Shown in pieces: positions 46,101 through 55,103 of a stretch of 64,000 nucleotides of DNA; positions within the stretch are counted from its first letter, which is position 1; every line of letters starts with the position of its first letter. Source of the stretch: Lacibacter luteus (lineage in GTDB: Bacteria; Bacteroidota; Bacteroidia; Chitinophagales; Chitinophagaceae). Made by a program: the position numbers and the translations under genes. The stretch covers positions 304,558 to 368,557 of the forward strand of contig NZ_SDHW01000006.1 in assembly GCF_004118265.1 (NCBI RefSeq). Direction: 5' to 3'. The notes under the pieces are model-generated. The model worked only from the letters and a program-made list of their open reading frames with translations, did not search any database and had not been told where the DNA came from.

Positions 46101-47463
46101 AAAATCGCTTTTGATTTTGCGTCATTGTATACAAAGTGGTATTTGAAAATTCTAGTATTTCCTTTTTATAAAAATAACCGTATTTAAATCTGAATGACTT
46201 CCTTAGATTATTCTCCACATATTCCTTTACCTCTGTCAAAGGCGTTGTTTTTGGTCCGCTATCCATTCGCTGCTGTCCACCATATACAAATTGATATTTT
46301 GAATTACCAGGCAATACTATCTCTCTGATCCTCTTACTTCTTCCTTTTATTCTGTTTTCAGTAATTGTAAAAGACCTGGAAAATGTTCCATAAACTCCAT
46401 AATATTGTTGCTCTTGAATAAATGAGCAGGCCATATTATATGAGCCAATAAAATCAGGGTAGTAATCTTCGTAATTGAATACGATCTTAGCTCCAGTACG
46501 AGGGTTTTTTATCTCGGATAGAAACCACTTGTCAACTATATATTTTCCCGTTGATGTCGCTCGATATATGTTAGTTGATATCTGTGTTTGATTTGCATTC
46601 GTATTATACAGATTTATTGGATTAATATAATTTAGCACTTCTGTAAGATTGAGCGTACTAAACTTAAACTCAATTCCATACTCATCAGTAATAATAAATG
46701 AGCTTATTTTGGTTCTAATATTATTGCTAGTCATGTCAGTCAGCTCAAATCTTATTTTAAGTTTTGAGTCCGGCAATATTGTAATTGAATGATCTCTTCC
46801 TATGACAAAGGATCCAACCCTTCCATTAAAGTTAAATGTAAATACATCTTGTTGCCTATCAGCCAAAGCTCTTCTGGAATATTTTATCCTTTTATCATGA
46901 TCACTTTTAAAACGAGGGGTAAATACAAGATCACCTGGCAGCATACAGGAATTTGGAGTCTGGGTTATATCCGGGCTCAAAACAAACTCGCTAAACATGT
47001 ATCCATTTGGATAGTAATTGTTAATATAATCGTGAGCCCCAGGTTTCACTGACATAGTTGCTTGAACGATGTCAACTAAAACCGGGTCCCAATACGCAAT
47101 ATTTTGGTTAAAAGACCCAACGGGATTTGTGCAGTTATTCGTAATTGGTGGGAATAAGTTTCTTGAATCCTGATCATCCGGTTCGCCATATTGCACCCTT
47201 TGAATAAAACCTCCAGCACCAAGACCCCATCCTAATCCAACATCATCTGCAATCTCATTAACCTTTACACCACTACCAGAAACATACTGGAGTTCAATCG
47301 TTGTGCCAAAACCATTTGATTCATCTGAGTATTTAAATAAGGGATAAGAATACTGTGCACTCCCCGTCTGCAGATGAACTTGCCCTGATAAATTGGACGA
47401 GATAATAAGAAGTAATCCGATGAAAATACCTACTCTTTTCATTCTCATTTTTTTATAAATCAT
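43195..47463 (-). CDS. Giant secreted YD-repeat-like protein, DUF5977-type
   Basis: The 1422-residue protein has a signal peptide (IFIGLLLIISSNLSGQ), an N-terminal SpvB-like start (HLQTGSAQYSYPLFKYSDES, GLGWGLGAGGFIQRV), a long beta-rich middle and RHS-like turns (YQYDAVGRLIAVRDIEKNI). Near the C terminus is a DUF5977-like repeat (VFANTHFGLTKEEANNLALN ... SGTCTT). It has no obvious toxin tail and is likely a structural partner of the RHS toxin downstream. It overlaps the carrier gene by four bases (ATGA). Confidence 0.75.
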   Translation of the reverse strand: MIYKKMRMKRVGIFIGLLLIISSNLSGQVHLQTGSAQYSYPLFKYSDESNGFGTTIELQYVSGSGVKVNEIADDVGLGWGLGAGGFIQRVQYGEPDDQDSRNLFPPITNNCTNPVGSFNQNIAYWDPVLVDIVQATMSVKPGAHDYINNYYPNGYMFSEFVLSPDITQTPNSCMLPGDLVFTPRFKSDHDKRIKYSRRALADRQQDVFTFNFNGRVGSFVIGRDHSITILPDSKLKIRFELTDMTSNNIRTKISSFIITDEYGIEFKFSTLNLTEVLNYINPINLYNTNANQTQISTNIYRATSTGKYIVDKWFLSEIKNPRTGAKIVFNYEDYYPDFIGSYNMACSFIQEQQYYGVYGTFSRSFTITENRIKGRSKRIREIVLPGNSKYQFVYGGQQRMDSGPKTTPLTEVKEYVENNLRKSFRFKYGYFYKKEILEFSNTTLYTMTQNQKRFLRLCLRSVQEISSEETSIVPPTTFEYYTGSESSDPLEIVPPFGSFSQDHWGYYTSINQDITENEYPTAANMNLLFMNRMQIGATFYPFGNYESRTPTYNYAALGILKSVTNPQQGKLTYVYEQNQGKTGMHVKNASSPLNYNQGVRVKKCITIDPVINSSQTVVEYSYTDDDGTSSGWGFEQTTEPFYTTTKQLYHYKDDGTYSYSANSMSGKSESFFQTYVFRDIMSSIDFASKAYSFYQTISATTKMSGPLLVADFVLFVGINLIQASNANATFTIVNSGFYPSSTISPLPIMYSRVKVKNVSANVNSGYTVHKFTSPATYNDQIPPMSFPYSPKMRFLPWKYGLPLITTHYDAQDKKVKEEENIYNQAAFERDLTTNTNNLSCYVETNAIVDYILHNSQGGGYTNYLSYSFYYPRTGRSEVSETKIRNYNSTGVFNETTLIYNYSPKNFQINEITTVKSDGQVSGERIYYPLDYEQNSVMQLCSTNNIINVPVCKVTWKKESSSSTEKKVVIASLTEYAVISNGDIKPIKVYHSELDEPTVSDILDPEQVKNNLLNYSFLKESKRITYTDEGDVLTVTSNGTISTSTLYDYSSSLPVAKIDNGNFEEGVAYTSFEGTKNHEAAGINKWGYGTHLIKSSQGAITGSMAYDLVGSMWINSLNSNKKYILSFWVKGPRPGVNINFPGGGNQIIDNQLTLVRSVNGWFLYQGEISGAEGIGIWKNNSNECLIDEVRVYPADSRMTTTTYNQRFGVSSVCDANNNILYYQYDAVGRLIAVRDIEKNIIKTYEYNYLKVGNDEISKTFTKSCLSYQLGSEVLYTVFANTHFGLTKEEANNLALNDLNTNGPAQANSSSSGTCTTVYARLELNYWNQSSSYGEADVVIRFYSDQNCTQPLYVTNHAVTYTEHIESYDSWGNLTNSSTESNVVATGTEYVIGTNVLMYDHGNYYGSFYRSYYINDKPNYLIAY

Positions 47464-48926
47464 TTGTATGTATAACCGACTCTAAAAACAAAATTTTGAC
47501 TTTGAGGAACCTGATCCTTTGCTAAAAAATCATAAAGCAATTGAACATTCCCTTTCCATTTTTTTCCTATTGAATACTTTTTACTGATTCCCAGTAACGC
47601 ACTTTTTTGCCATGCTGAATAGTTTTTTAATACTTCGATATTTTGAAACTGACTACGATAGTTCATCTCTCCACCACCTGTTATCCAAAAATTTCCTTTT
47701 ACTTTCAGATCCAGAAAAGATCTTAAGCCAACGCCTTGGTACGTAACCTGAATTCGATTCCAACCATGCCCCCATCCAATTTTTCCTGAAGTACCAATCC
47801 CAACGGTGCCTTTATCGCTAATTTTATAACCAAGAATAACACTTAGATCAGACGTTGCAGGAAAATAAAAATTTGCTTTATTAGTTTGTATAGTTGTTCC
47901 TAACTCCAACCTCTTCAAAAAGCTTTTCGTTTTTTGCGGGTTCACTTTATAATCAGGTAACGCAACATCATTTCCACTAACTGGCGCATTAATTGCGTTG
48001 TTCACCCGATTGGATAAATTGTTTACGTACGAACTGCCATTCTGAATACCTTGCTGTATTAATTGAGAAGGATTCTGAACATTACCAATATTGTTTACGA
48101 TCGCACTGGTAACCATTTGCCTAGTAGGAAATGAACTATTTATGCTTGCCATGTTTGCATACTGCCCATTTGAATTTGGCAATTGAAACACATTTGCCAG
48201 TTCTGAATTTCTACTGAAAAAATCCTGGAATGCAGGAACTTTTTTAGCCACATTTAATAATTTCGCACCTAATTTCTTTGGGTCTTTTAAGGCTTCTTGG
48301 TATTCCTTTACCTGTGCCTGGTAGTAATAAACCTCTTTCTTAAACTTTTGAAACTCTTTGGCAAGCGGCGTATTTTGTAAATGCGCTTTCAGCTCCTGTT
48401 GCCGCTGTTGAATTTGTTTGCGGATCAGGTCTGTTTGATTCAACTTGTTTTTAAGACTGGCAATGCTTTGCACATTTGCTCCCACCTTATTCTGTAATGC
48501 TCCTGCCTGCTGAAACGCTAGATTGTTCTGCAAGTACTTCATTGCGGTACCCAATGAGTCTAAATGACCATTATAGGCGGTAGTATGCTGTTGAGCTTCG
48601 GTTTGCGTTTGGTGTAGCTCTGTTCGCAACCGGTTATACCTGCCTTTAATATCTCCAAATACTTCTTTTGCTTTTATGGAATCAGTACGCCACAGTTTGC
48701 GTTTTAATTTTTCTTCTTGCCGCTGAAGTTTATTGAGGTATTTATCTGTTTGCTGGGTGAGTTTTTGTTCGAACTTATTTGCCTCCTTGTCTATGCGGCC
48801 AAATACTTTATCGGGGAAAGAAAGAATACGGTTGAATAGAGAACTATCCTGCGCCTTGCTGGTAGCGGCGAAGAATAGCGTTAAAAATAGTATTAGCAGT
48901 GGGTGTTTAAAACTGCCTGATCTCAT
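47460..48926 (-). CDS. Outer-membrane protein with coiled coil and C-terminal barrel
   Basis: The 488-residue protein has a signal peptide (LFLTLFFAATSKAQ), a coiled coil of about 200 residues (QTDKYLNKLQRQEEKLKRKL, LIRKQIQQRQQELKAHLQN), an Asn/Ser-rich linker and a C-terminal series of amphipathic strands (FYFPATSDLSVILGYKISDK, VKGNFWITGGGEMNYRSQFQ) ending in an aromatic residue-rich strand. It is the first gene of the RHS operon and its stop overlaps the next start, so it is probably the outer-membrane anchor or export partner of the giant proteins. Confidence 0.7.
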   Translation of the reverse strand: MRSGSFKHPLLILFLTLFFAATSKAQDSSLFNRILSFPDKVFGRIDKEANKFEQKLTQQTDKYLNKLQRQEEKLKRKLWRTDSIKAKEVFGDIKGRYNRLRTELHQTQTEAQQHTTAYNGHLDSLGTAMKYLQNNLAFQQAGALQNKVGANVQSIASLKNKLNQTDLIRKQIQQRQQELKAHLQNTPLAKEFQKFKKEVYYYQAQVKEYQEALKDPKKLGAKLLNVAKKVPAFQDFFSRNSELANVFQLPNSNGQYANMASINSSFPTRQMVTSAIVNNIGNVQNPSQLIQQGIQNGSSYVNNLSNRVNNAINAPVSGNDVALPDYKVNPQKTKSFLKRLELGTTIQTNKANFYFPATSDLSVILGYKISDKGTVGIGTSGKIGWGHGWNRIQVTYQGVGLRSFLDLKVKGNFWITGGGEMNYRSQFQNIEVLKNYSAWQKSALLGISKKYSIGKKWKGNVQLLYDFLAKDQVPQSQNFVFRVGYTYK

Positions 48927-49234
48927 AAGTAAGTCAAAACTTGATGGTTTTCAAATCGCACGTAATGGTAATAACTATTTTTTAAAATTCAAAAAATTAA
49001 ATATTACTAATTGGACATTCTTACTCTTCATATTTACATTAAAAATTGTTTCTCCGCACACTTATGGCCATATATGCACATTCATTTCTATTGATTCACT
49101 ATTGCGAACAACAACAACGTACTTTCATTCCAAGAATACCGTATTAAAAAGATATTAGAATAGGTGTTTTCACCTATTCTAATACACTTCCAGTTAGGAT
49201 TACAAACTGTTAAAACAATGCACATGAGCAATCA
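48927..49234. other. Non-coding region with a perfect 13-base hairpin
   Basis: An AT-rich stretch between the RHS operon start and the stop of the lipoprotein gene; no ORF is convincing. It contains ATTAGAATAGGTG (49154-49166) and its exact complement (49171-49183) around TTTT, a likely terminator of the 49235 gene. Confidence 0.5.
49154..49183 (-). terminator. Probable terminator of the lipoprotein gene
   Basis: A 13-base perfect inverted repeat around a TTTT loop, about 50 bases after the lipoprotein stop codon. It lacks a long T-run, so efficiency is uncertain. Confidence 0.5.
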
Positions 49235-49978
49235 TTAGAATCCTTTCTTTGCTTTTAATTCTTTGATTTGTGTTTTCAGAGAAGCAAACTCTTCTCCACT
49301 GAAATGTGCATTGATTTTTTCCATGATGCCTCTGTATTGTTGTTGTAGTGCACTGCCGAGTGCATTGTACACACCTGGATCATTGAGGATTGCTATTTCA
49401 TCAAGAGGGCGATCATATTTCTTACTGGTTGCAATCGGAATGTTTTCTATATTGGGAATAGAAACCGACTTCACCCATATCTTTTCATTGGTGAGTGGTT
49501 CAATACCGGTTAGTGTAATTTTCCCTACTAATGATGCTTTACCTGAATAGGTATAGCTATATACATTAACAATAGGAATCCAGTTAGACTTCCATTGACC
49601 TTCCACAGCGGTAAAGGCAGGGGTCATTTCTACCTGAATCAGCATATCAGTTCGTTTCTTATCCTCGAATATCATTTCATCCCTTGTTTCATACGGTCCT
49701 TTTAAACTGAATCCTTTGGCAATAACAAGTTCTTCCACATCATCCCCAATTGCTTTTTTAAAATTCTTAAACAGCTCCGTATTGCCGGAATAAAAGCTGG
49801 TAGCGTAATATGGTTTTACCAATCCCACCACAAACCCATTACTGCCCGGTTTTACAGTTTCTGTAGTGGCATAGTCGAAGGTGTAAGTTTGTTTGGTTTC
49901 AGGAACAGCTGCCGGTTTGGGAGTGAAACAGCCGATAAGGCATACGAGGGCGAATGACAAAGAAATACTTTTCGTCAT
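49235..49978 (-). CDS. Lipoprotein, HpaA-like family
   Basis: From the ATG at 49978 the protein has a lipoprotein signal (FALVCLIGC, Cys17) and about 230 residues. The pattern NTELFKNFKKAIGDDVEELV, GFSLKGPYETRDEMIFEDKK resembles the HpaA family of outer-membrane lipoproteins, judged from memory, and the function of that family outside Helicobacter is not known. The longer frame to 50083 has no signal sequence and is not used. It is divergent to the XRE regulator. Confidence 0.55.
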   Translation of the reverse strand: MTKSISLSFALVCLIGCFTPKPAAVPETKQTYTFDYATTETVKPGSNGFVVGLVKPYYATSFYSGNTELFKNFKKAIGDDVEELVIAKGFSLKGPYETRDEMIFEDKKRTDMLIQVEMTPAFTAVEGQWKSNWIPIVNVYSYTYSGKASLVGKITLTGIEPLTNEKIWVKSVSIPNIENIPIATSKKYDRPLDEIAILNDPGVYNALGSALQQQYRGIMEKINAHFSGEEFASLKTQIKELKAKKGF

Positions 49979-50116
49979 AAAAAGGCTTTGATGGTTAATA
50001 AATATGGTGTTGTGGGTGTGGTATTCCCTTTGTTGTAAACAAACGTAAGGAAAAAAATGATTTGTCATGATATATATTGACAATATTTTTTTGTGATTCC
50101 TTCACCTTGTGTGCCA

Positions 50117-50350
50117 ATGGCGAAGGCAGTTTCTAAATCTGACACTACTCTTAAAAAGCTTGGGTTACGCATTGCCAAGCTCCGGGAAGCTGCGGGGTTA
50201 AATCAAACAGAACTTGCGCATCGTTGTAATAAAGATCGCCAGATAATAAGCTTATTAGAACTAGGAAGAAGTAATCCTACAGTAAAAACATTATCCCTTA
50301 TTGCACAAGAACTCAATGTTCCAATTGCTGAACTTTTTCGTTTTGATTAA
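50117..50350 (+). CDS. XRE-family transcriptional regulator
   Basis: The 77-residue protein is a single helix-turn-helix (LGLRIAKLREAAGLNQTELA ... QIISLLELGRSNPTVKTLSL), typical of small XRE repressors that control mobile elements. The ATG at 50117 is preferred. It is divergently arranged to the lipoprotein gene and could regulate it or the element. Confidence 0.8.
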   Translation: MAKAVSKSDTTLKKLGLRIAKLREAAGLNQTELAHRCNKDRQIISLLELGRSNPTVKTLSLIAQELNVPIAELFRFD

Positions 50351-50450
50351 CTAACTTCCTTTGTATATAGCTATCAGGCTGTCTTGATAAAACACAACTT
50401 TATATTACAGTTCACTCTCTCAGTAAGTAACTACATCTATTCAATTGCTT

Positions 50451-50741
50451 CTAAATTGTCTTATAATTTTGTGCAATCCAAGTTTTAATACCTGAATGAG
50501 TCCGAATCGAAGATGGCACCTCTTTCCTTATAATCTTTTCTAATTTCTGAAACGATCCTATTGATGGATTTTTCCAATTCCAGGTCTTAGCAAGACTGTT
50601 AATAAAATAAAGCATTTCATACCCTTCCTCTCTGTTCAATTGTGCATGATCAGTTCCTCCAATAATTTTCGGATTGTCGTGATCAGCACGTGCTGACCAC
50701 TTGTAATCGTCATAATACATGTTTGATTTTGTGTAACTCAT
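50451..50741 (-). CDS. Small protein of unknown function
   Basis: The 96-residue protein is polar and mixed (DYKWSARADHDNPKIIGGTD, EVPSSIRTHSGIKTWIAQNY). There is no signal peptide and no recognised family. It lies 51 bases downstream of the 178-residue gene on the same strand. Confidence 0.5.
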   Translation of the reverse strand: MSYTKSNMYYDDYKWSARADHDNPKIIGGTDHAQLNREEGYEMLYFINSLAKTWNWKNPSIGSFQKLEKIIRKEVPSSIRTHSGIKTWIAQNYKTI

Positions 50742-50792
50742 ATACTGGGGTTTTATGCATAATTTAATTGGTGATAAAACAAAATATCCGTT

Positions 50793-51329
50793 TCATAGTA
50801 CTTTGTAATCAAAAAAATAAATATCATCCCTGAGATGCAAAAAGAAAGTAGCATCAAAATAAGTCTGTACTGCATCATCTGCACCTGTAGTATTTGGAAA
50901 TGCAAGCAACAACTTTTCTCCAATACTGTCTAACAGCACTAGAGGCTCTGTCTGGAAGTAAACAACTAGTTGCAACTTTTCGATTTCATTTTTGGCAAAT
51001 GTTACAACCTCAACTCTGACATCAGGTATATTTCCTTCCAACAAAGCAAATTTCAAATTGATTCTTTGTGACGCATCCCATAAATCAGGAATTGCTGCTC
51101 TTAGTTTATACAATACAGGAATGCATCCCAGTGTTGCGGCTCTGTCGATTTGCTGTTTAAATTGCCGTGAACGGCCATCGCCATCCATCGCATAGGTATG
51201 CACCCCATAGGTTTGGGCTTCATTTATAATTTCCCGATAGGCAGCATTTCGCATTTCAATTAAGATTTCATTTGTAGTTGTACTATCTACCACCATACGT
51301 TTTCCAAGTGTTATCAGTGCTTTCTTCAT
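50793..51329 (-). CDS. Protein of unknown function next to the coupling ATPases
   Basis: The 178 residues have a soluble alpha/beta character (AAYREIINEAQTYGVHTYAM, PDVRVEVVTFAKNEIEKLQL). The gene begins 38 bases after the stop of the TraD-like ATPase and is probably in its operon. No family is recognised. Confidence 0.5.
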   Translation of the reverse strand: MKKALITLGKRMVVDSTTTNEILIEMRNAAYREIINEAQTYGVHTYAMDGDGRSRQFKQQIDRAATLGCIPVLYKLRAAIPDLWDASQRINLKFALLEGNIPDVRVEVVTFAKNEIEKLQLVVYFQTEPLVLLDSIGEKLLLAFPNTTGADDAVQTYFDATFFLHLRDDIYFFDYKVL

Positions 51330-51367
51330 GAACTTTTATTTTTTTATCAATATACTCATATCGCCAC

Positions 51368-54300
51368 TTACTTCTTTTTCTTCCTCAACGAATCCATCAC
51401 CACTTTCGCAATAGCACTTCGCTTGCGCTGTACCTCTTCCTGTGAAATAGCATCATACGATACATTAACACGATACCCTTTCATTATCTGCTCCTGTGGT
51501 TGTGGTACGGTGAGCGGTTGCTGATCTAATAGCGTAAACAGTGCATCAGGAGTCAGAAATAATACCGGATAGTTTACAAAGTCAGTAATGCCATCTTCAC
51601 ATTGGGATTTGATTTTTTCTAATTGTTTTTGATCTCCTGACACAGATACAATCTGCTCATATCCTGACTTGCAACACTTTTCAATATTATGCATTTCCCA
51701 TCGCATGTCTGTAGTGACAGAGATTTCAACAGCAATCCGCTTTCCTTCCCGTGCAAGTAATACATCCACCTGGCCGCCGCCATCAGGAATAGCAGCTTCA
51801 ATTGTAGCAGTATACCCTTTGGTCTCTGCCATTTTCTTAATCAGCGTTTGCAAATACCGATGAGTAGATAGTTGTTCCTTCTCTTTTGTTTCCACTGGAG
51901 AAATCGCAGTCGGTACAATGATCTGCTGTTGGGGTTCTGCTGTTCTTGTTGTTTCCTTTTTGGGTTGTTGCTGTACTTTGAATTTTTCTTTTGTCGGCGC
52001 TTCTAATCGAACATCAGTATCAATGATCAGTGTGTCTTGTAATACCTGTTCAACATCTTCCCGATTCTTTGCATACTGCTTCCGTGATAATGCCCGTACT
52101 GCTTCTCTCTTCTGTTCCTTTTCTTCATTCGATTTTTCTTCTAAGGGAAGCGTATCTAATGAACAATCATATTGTGGTTGTTCAACACGAACTATGGCTT
52201 CTCCTTTTCCAAGGTTTAAAAAATCGCCAACTTCAAAAGAGTTAAATCCTTCTACCAGTTTCTTGGCATCCTGGTCACCTGTTCTGAACACAATTCTTGT
52301 ACTGACATTGCTTAAAATACTATGGAATAATTCTCCGTCTTCTTTTTGCGCTTGCTGTAAATCCTGATGAGACAGCACCAGCCCCACATTGTATTTGCGG
52401 ACACCAGTGAGCATTTCTTTTATTGAAGGCGTAATAAAATTTTGAAACTCATCAATATAAATAAAGAAGGGATGACGAACACTATTGTGTTGCTGCCGTG
52501 CAAACGCTGCCTGATGTAGTTTGGACAATATAAGTGATCCCAGCAAATAACTATTCTCTACACCAATTAATCCCTGGGATAACTTCACCAACAGGATTTT
52601 TTGTGAGTGCAGTACGTCAGAAAAATCAATCCCCTTTTTCTGAATCACAATATTGCGAAGTAATCGGGGTCGAAGAAAGGTATCAAGCCTTGTCAGTATC
52701 GGACCAATGGAATTTGTCTTTAATAATGGATATTCTTTTTGCCAATAGTAGTGAATAGCAGGGTCACTGATAGTTGTTAAGACTGTTGCTCTGAATTCTT
52801 TCTCCACCAGAAAACGGCGGAGGTCGTGTAATGATCCTCCGTTTTTTGATTCAAGAAATGCAAGTATGGCATTGCCAAATACCGCATTCATCTGGTCTCC
52901 CCATGAGGTTGATAGTTTTCTGAAAGAAGCAACCACATCAGAAGAAAGGATTTCTTTTTCAAGATCACTGTGCGCTTCAAGGATATTAATCCCAACTGGA
53001 AACTCTATATCTGATGGATCAATGATCACTACATCCTTCATGCGATGTTCCGGAATGCGGCTCATCAACTCTTCAATCAAATCGCCGTGTGGATCAAAGA
53101 GTGTAATACCTGCACCTGCTTCAATGTCCTGCACACACATACTTGCAATCAAAGTTGATTTCCCTGTGCCGGTTGCACCAATGATATGCGTATGTTTCAA
53201 GCGTTGCTCGGTGCTTATTGATACTTCCGTTTCTTCTCCCTGATGTTTGTTGATTCCTACTGTAAATTGATGTCCCTGCATGAGTGATGGAACAGCAACT
53301 GTCTTACGTTCCCTACTATACAACTTTGTAATTGCAGGAGTGTAGGTTGGGATATGCAGGAATTGCGCAAGCTCCATGATATTTAACAGCATTCCACTCC
53401 GGTGCGTTTGCCGGAAAGCAATATCGGTGATGCGTTGTACCTGTGTATATTGTTCGTCTGTTAATGGAACCAGGCGATTCCCTGTTGATTGGGATTGTGT
53501 ACCAACCGCAAAACAGAGAGCATCTAATGTCTGCTGTACCTGCTGGTATGTTGGTGCAAATACTGCAGCCCTGATTGTGCATGCAATTAATGGATGCTGG
53601 AGTTTTTCTTTTGTCAGTGGGAGCATTTCGGGAGCATCTTCAAAAAAAGCTCCTCCTTTTCCATCCATCACGGAGCGCAGCATACTCTGCGGCCAATGGT
53701 TTACCAATCCATTAAACAGTACCTGAAATATAAGTTTCGTACCTGTTGGTATATGCTCACATAAAGAAAGAATCCCTAAGAATGAATCTTGTTCTTGTCC
53801 CTTGTATTGATTCATTGGCCGCATGTACTCCTGTTGCAACCCAAAATCAATGGCGGCGCATGGAGCGTTTTTGGGATGAAGAAAATCATAATCAGCCATT
53901 GTCTTTTTGAAACTATACGTTCCATAATAGGTACGGAGTTGCGCTTCAAGGTATGGTGCATCTTCCTGGCGGCAGGTGAAGAGTATTGTTATTGCTTGTT
54001 GATCTGCATGAATTTCAAAACTGATTGGACGGGTGATATAGGAAAGCATCGTCAGTAACTGAATGGTATCAGCACTGCTTGTTTTATACAGTTTTGGCAA
54101 CAGTACGGTATAACTGACCAGTAATGAGGTTTCTTCAAACTGAAACAGTTCATAACTGATTTCAGGCGACTCAAATGCTTGCTCTGATACTGTTGGCTGT
54201 TTCTTTTGCTGAAACAACGAAGCAATACTGCTGAAGAGAGTATGGTGGACACCATCATCTTCAATGACCGGACTTGCGTATCGGTATCCGAAAAAAGGGG

Positions 54301-54421
54301 TGAAGGGTGGCTCTAATTCTACCGGTTCGTTTGCATGCAGCCAGCCTCTGCCTAATATTTCCCAGGCATAAAATTGTGCAGTTAACTCCTGTTGCCGTAG
54401 TGTTGGTGCTTTTACAGTCAT
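51368..54421 (-). CDS. TraD/HerA-type coupling ATPase with a nuclease-like tail
   Basis: The 1017-residue protein has an N-terminal domain of about 400 residues, Walker A GATGTGKST (415-423), DPHGDLIEELMSRIP, the FIYIDEFQNF Walker B region and VLSHQDLQQ, as in TraD/TraG and VirD4-type conjugative coupling proteins. After a charged linker (about 740-860) comes a restriction-endonuclease-like fold with Glu875, Asp886 (GGGQVDVLLAREG) and Glu899 (IAVEIS). The usual Lys of the PD-(D/E)XK motif is Ser901, so activity is uncertain. It overlaps the next gene upstream by four bases and belongs to a same-strand run from 59789. Confidence 0.8.
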   Translation of the reverse strand: MTVKAPTLRQQELTAQFYAWEILGRGWLHANEPVELEPPFTPFFGYRYASPVIEDDGVHHTLFSSIASLFQQKKQPTVSEQAFESPEISYELFQFEETSLLVSYTVLLPKLYKTSSADTIQLLTMLSYITRPISFEIHADQQAITILFTCRQEDAPYLEAQLRTYYGTYSFKKTMADYDFLHPKNAPCAAIDFGLQQEYMRPMNQYKGQEQDSFLGILSLCEHIPTGTKLIFQVLFNGLVNHWPQSMLRSVMDGKGGAFFEDAPEMLPLTKEKLQHPLIACTIRAAVFAPTYQQVQQTLDALCFAVGTQSQSTGNRLVPLTDEQYTQVQRITDIAFRQTHRSGMLLNIMELAQFLHIPTYTPAITKLYSRERKTVAVPSLMQGHQFTVGINKHQGEETEVSISTEQRLKHTHIIGATGTGKSTLIASMCVQDIEAGAGITLFDPHGDLIEELMSRIPEHRMKDVVIIDPSDIEFPVGINILEAHSDLEKEILSSDVVASFRKLSTSWGDQMNAVFGNAILAFLESKNGGSLHDLRRFLVEKEFRATVLTTISDPAIHYYWQKEYPLLKTNSIGPILTRLDTFLRPRLLRNIVIQKKGIDFSDVLHSQKILLVKLSQGLIGVENSYLLGSLILSKLHQAAFARQQHNSVRHPFFIYIDEFQNFITPSIKEMLTGVRKYNVGLVLSHQDLQQAQKEDGELFHSILSNVSTRIVFRTGDQDAKKLVEGFNSFEVGDFLNLGKGEAIVRVEQPQYDCSLDTLPLEEKSNEEKEQKREAVRALSRKQYAKNREDVEQVLQDTLIIDTDVRLEAPTKEKFKVQQQPKKETTRTAEPQQQIIVPTAISPVETKEKEQLSTHRYLQTLIKKMAETKGYTATIEAAIPDGGGQVDVLLAREGKRIAVEISVTTDMRWEMHNIEKCCKSGYEQIVSVSGDQKQLEKIKSQCEDGITDFVNYPVLFLTPDALFTLLDQQPLTVPQPQEQIMKGYRVNVSYDAISQEEVQRKRSAIAKVVMDSLRKKKK

Positions 54422-55002
54422 TGCATTGCGGTAACATTTGCTTGTCCATCAATTGCCACATTTCGTTTTCCTTTTATCTCAATCATCTCGTCAAATACTT
54501 TTTTCACTGAGGTGCTGATGAGTTCTTTAAACAGCATCTCGTTATCTAATTCAAAAAATGTTTTTTGCCGCTTTCTGAAAAACCGCCCAATTAATGGCAT
54601 GTTCTTAAAAATGTCCTTCATTGGATCGGAAAGCTCACCCATCCAATATGATATAAAGAAGCCAGTAGAAAAAGGAGCCGCACACACATCAAATATATAT
54701 TGACGACATGATACACGAAGATATTCCCGGTTCTGAGAGAAAATCCCACCTTCAGGATACTCAATACGGGTTAGTGATAACTGAGGAATATCTTTTGCAT
54801 TGATTTCCTGACTTAGCTCGCTATAAAAATCCTGTGGGGAGAATGGCTGATGATCCAGATACTTATGCCAGTTTGTTTGCACGTTATTGATTTTTTGCAG
54901 CGACCCTTTTATAACGCTGATCACAGCAAATAATATCAGGATATACAATAAGAGTCTGAAAAAACCGATACTTAATAACACTTCTAAAATGTATTCGATC
55001 AT
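54418..55002 (-). CDS. Membrane-anchored protein between the two coupling ATPases
   Basis: From the ATG at 55002 the gene encodes 194 residues with an N-terminal double membrane segment (IGFFRLLLYILILFAVISVI) and a soluble domain (PQDFYSELSQEINAKDIPQL, GGIFSQNREYLRVSCRQYIF). Its start follows the TraG-like gene stop by about 100 bases and its stop overlaps the TraD-like start, so the three act together. A role as membrane anchor for the ATPase is likely by analogy with the transmembrane parts of coupling proteins. Confidence 0.6.
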   Translation of the reverse strand: MIEYILEVLLSIGFFRLLLYILILFAVISVIKGSLQKINNVQTNWHKYLDHQPFSPQDFYSELSQEINAKDIPQLSLTRIEYPEGGIFSQNREYLRVSCRQYIFDVCAAPFSTGFFISYWMGELSDPMKDIFKNMPLIGRFFRKRQKTFFELDNEMLFKELISTSVKKVFDEMIEIKGKRNVAIDGQANVTAMQ

Positions 55003-55103
55003 AACAGGTGGTTTTAGGGATTGATGAAAATAGTAGCCATTGTTTACTTGTGCAATACCCGCTAAGTAGTATTGCATATATCGGCTGTATTGTTATATTA
55101 TCG

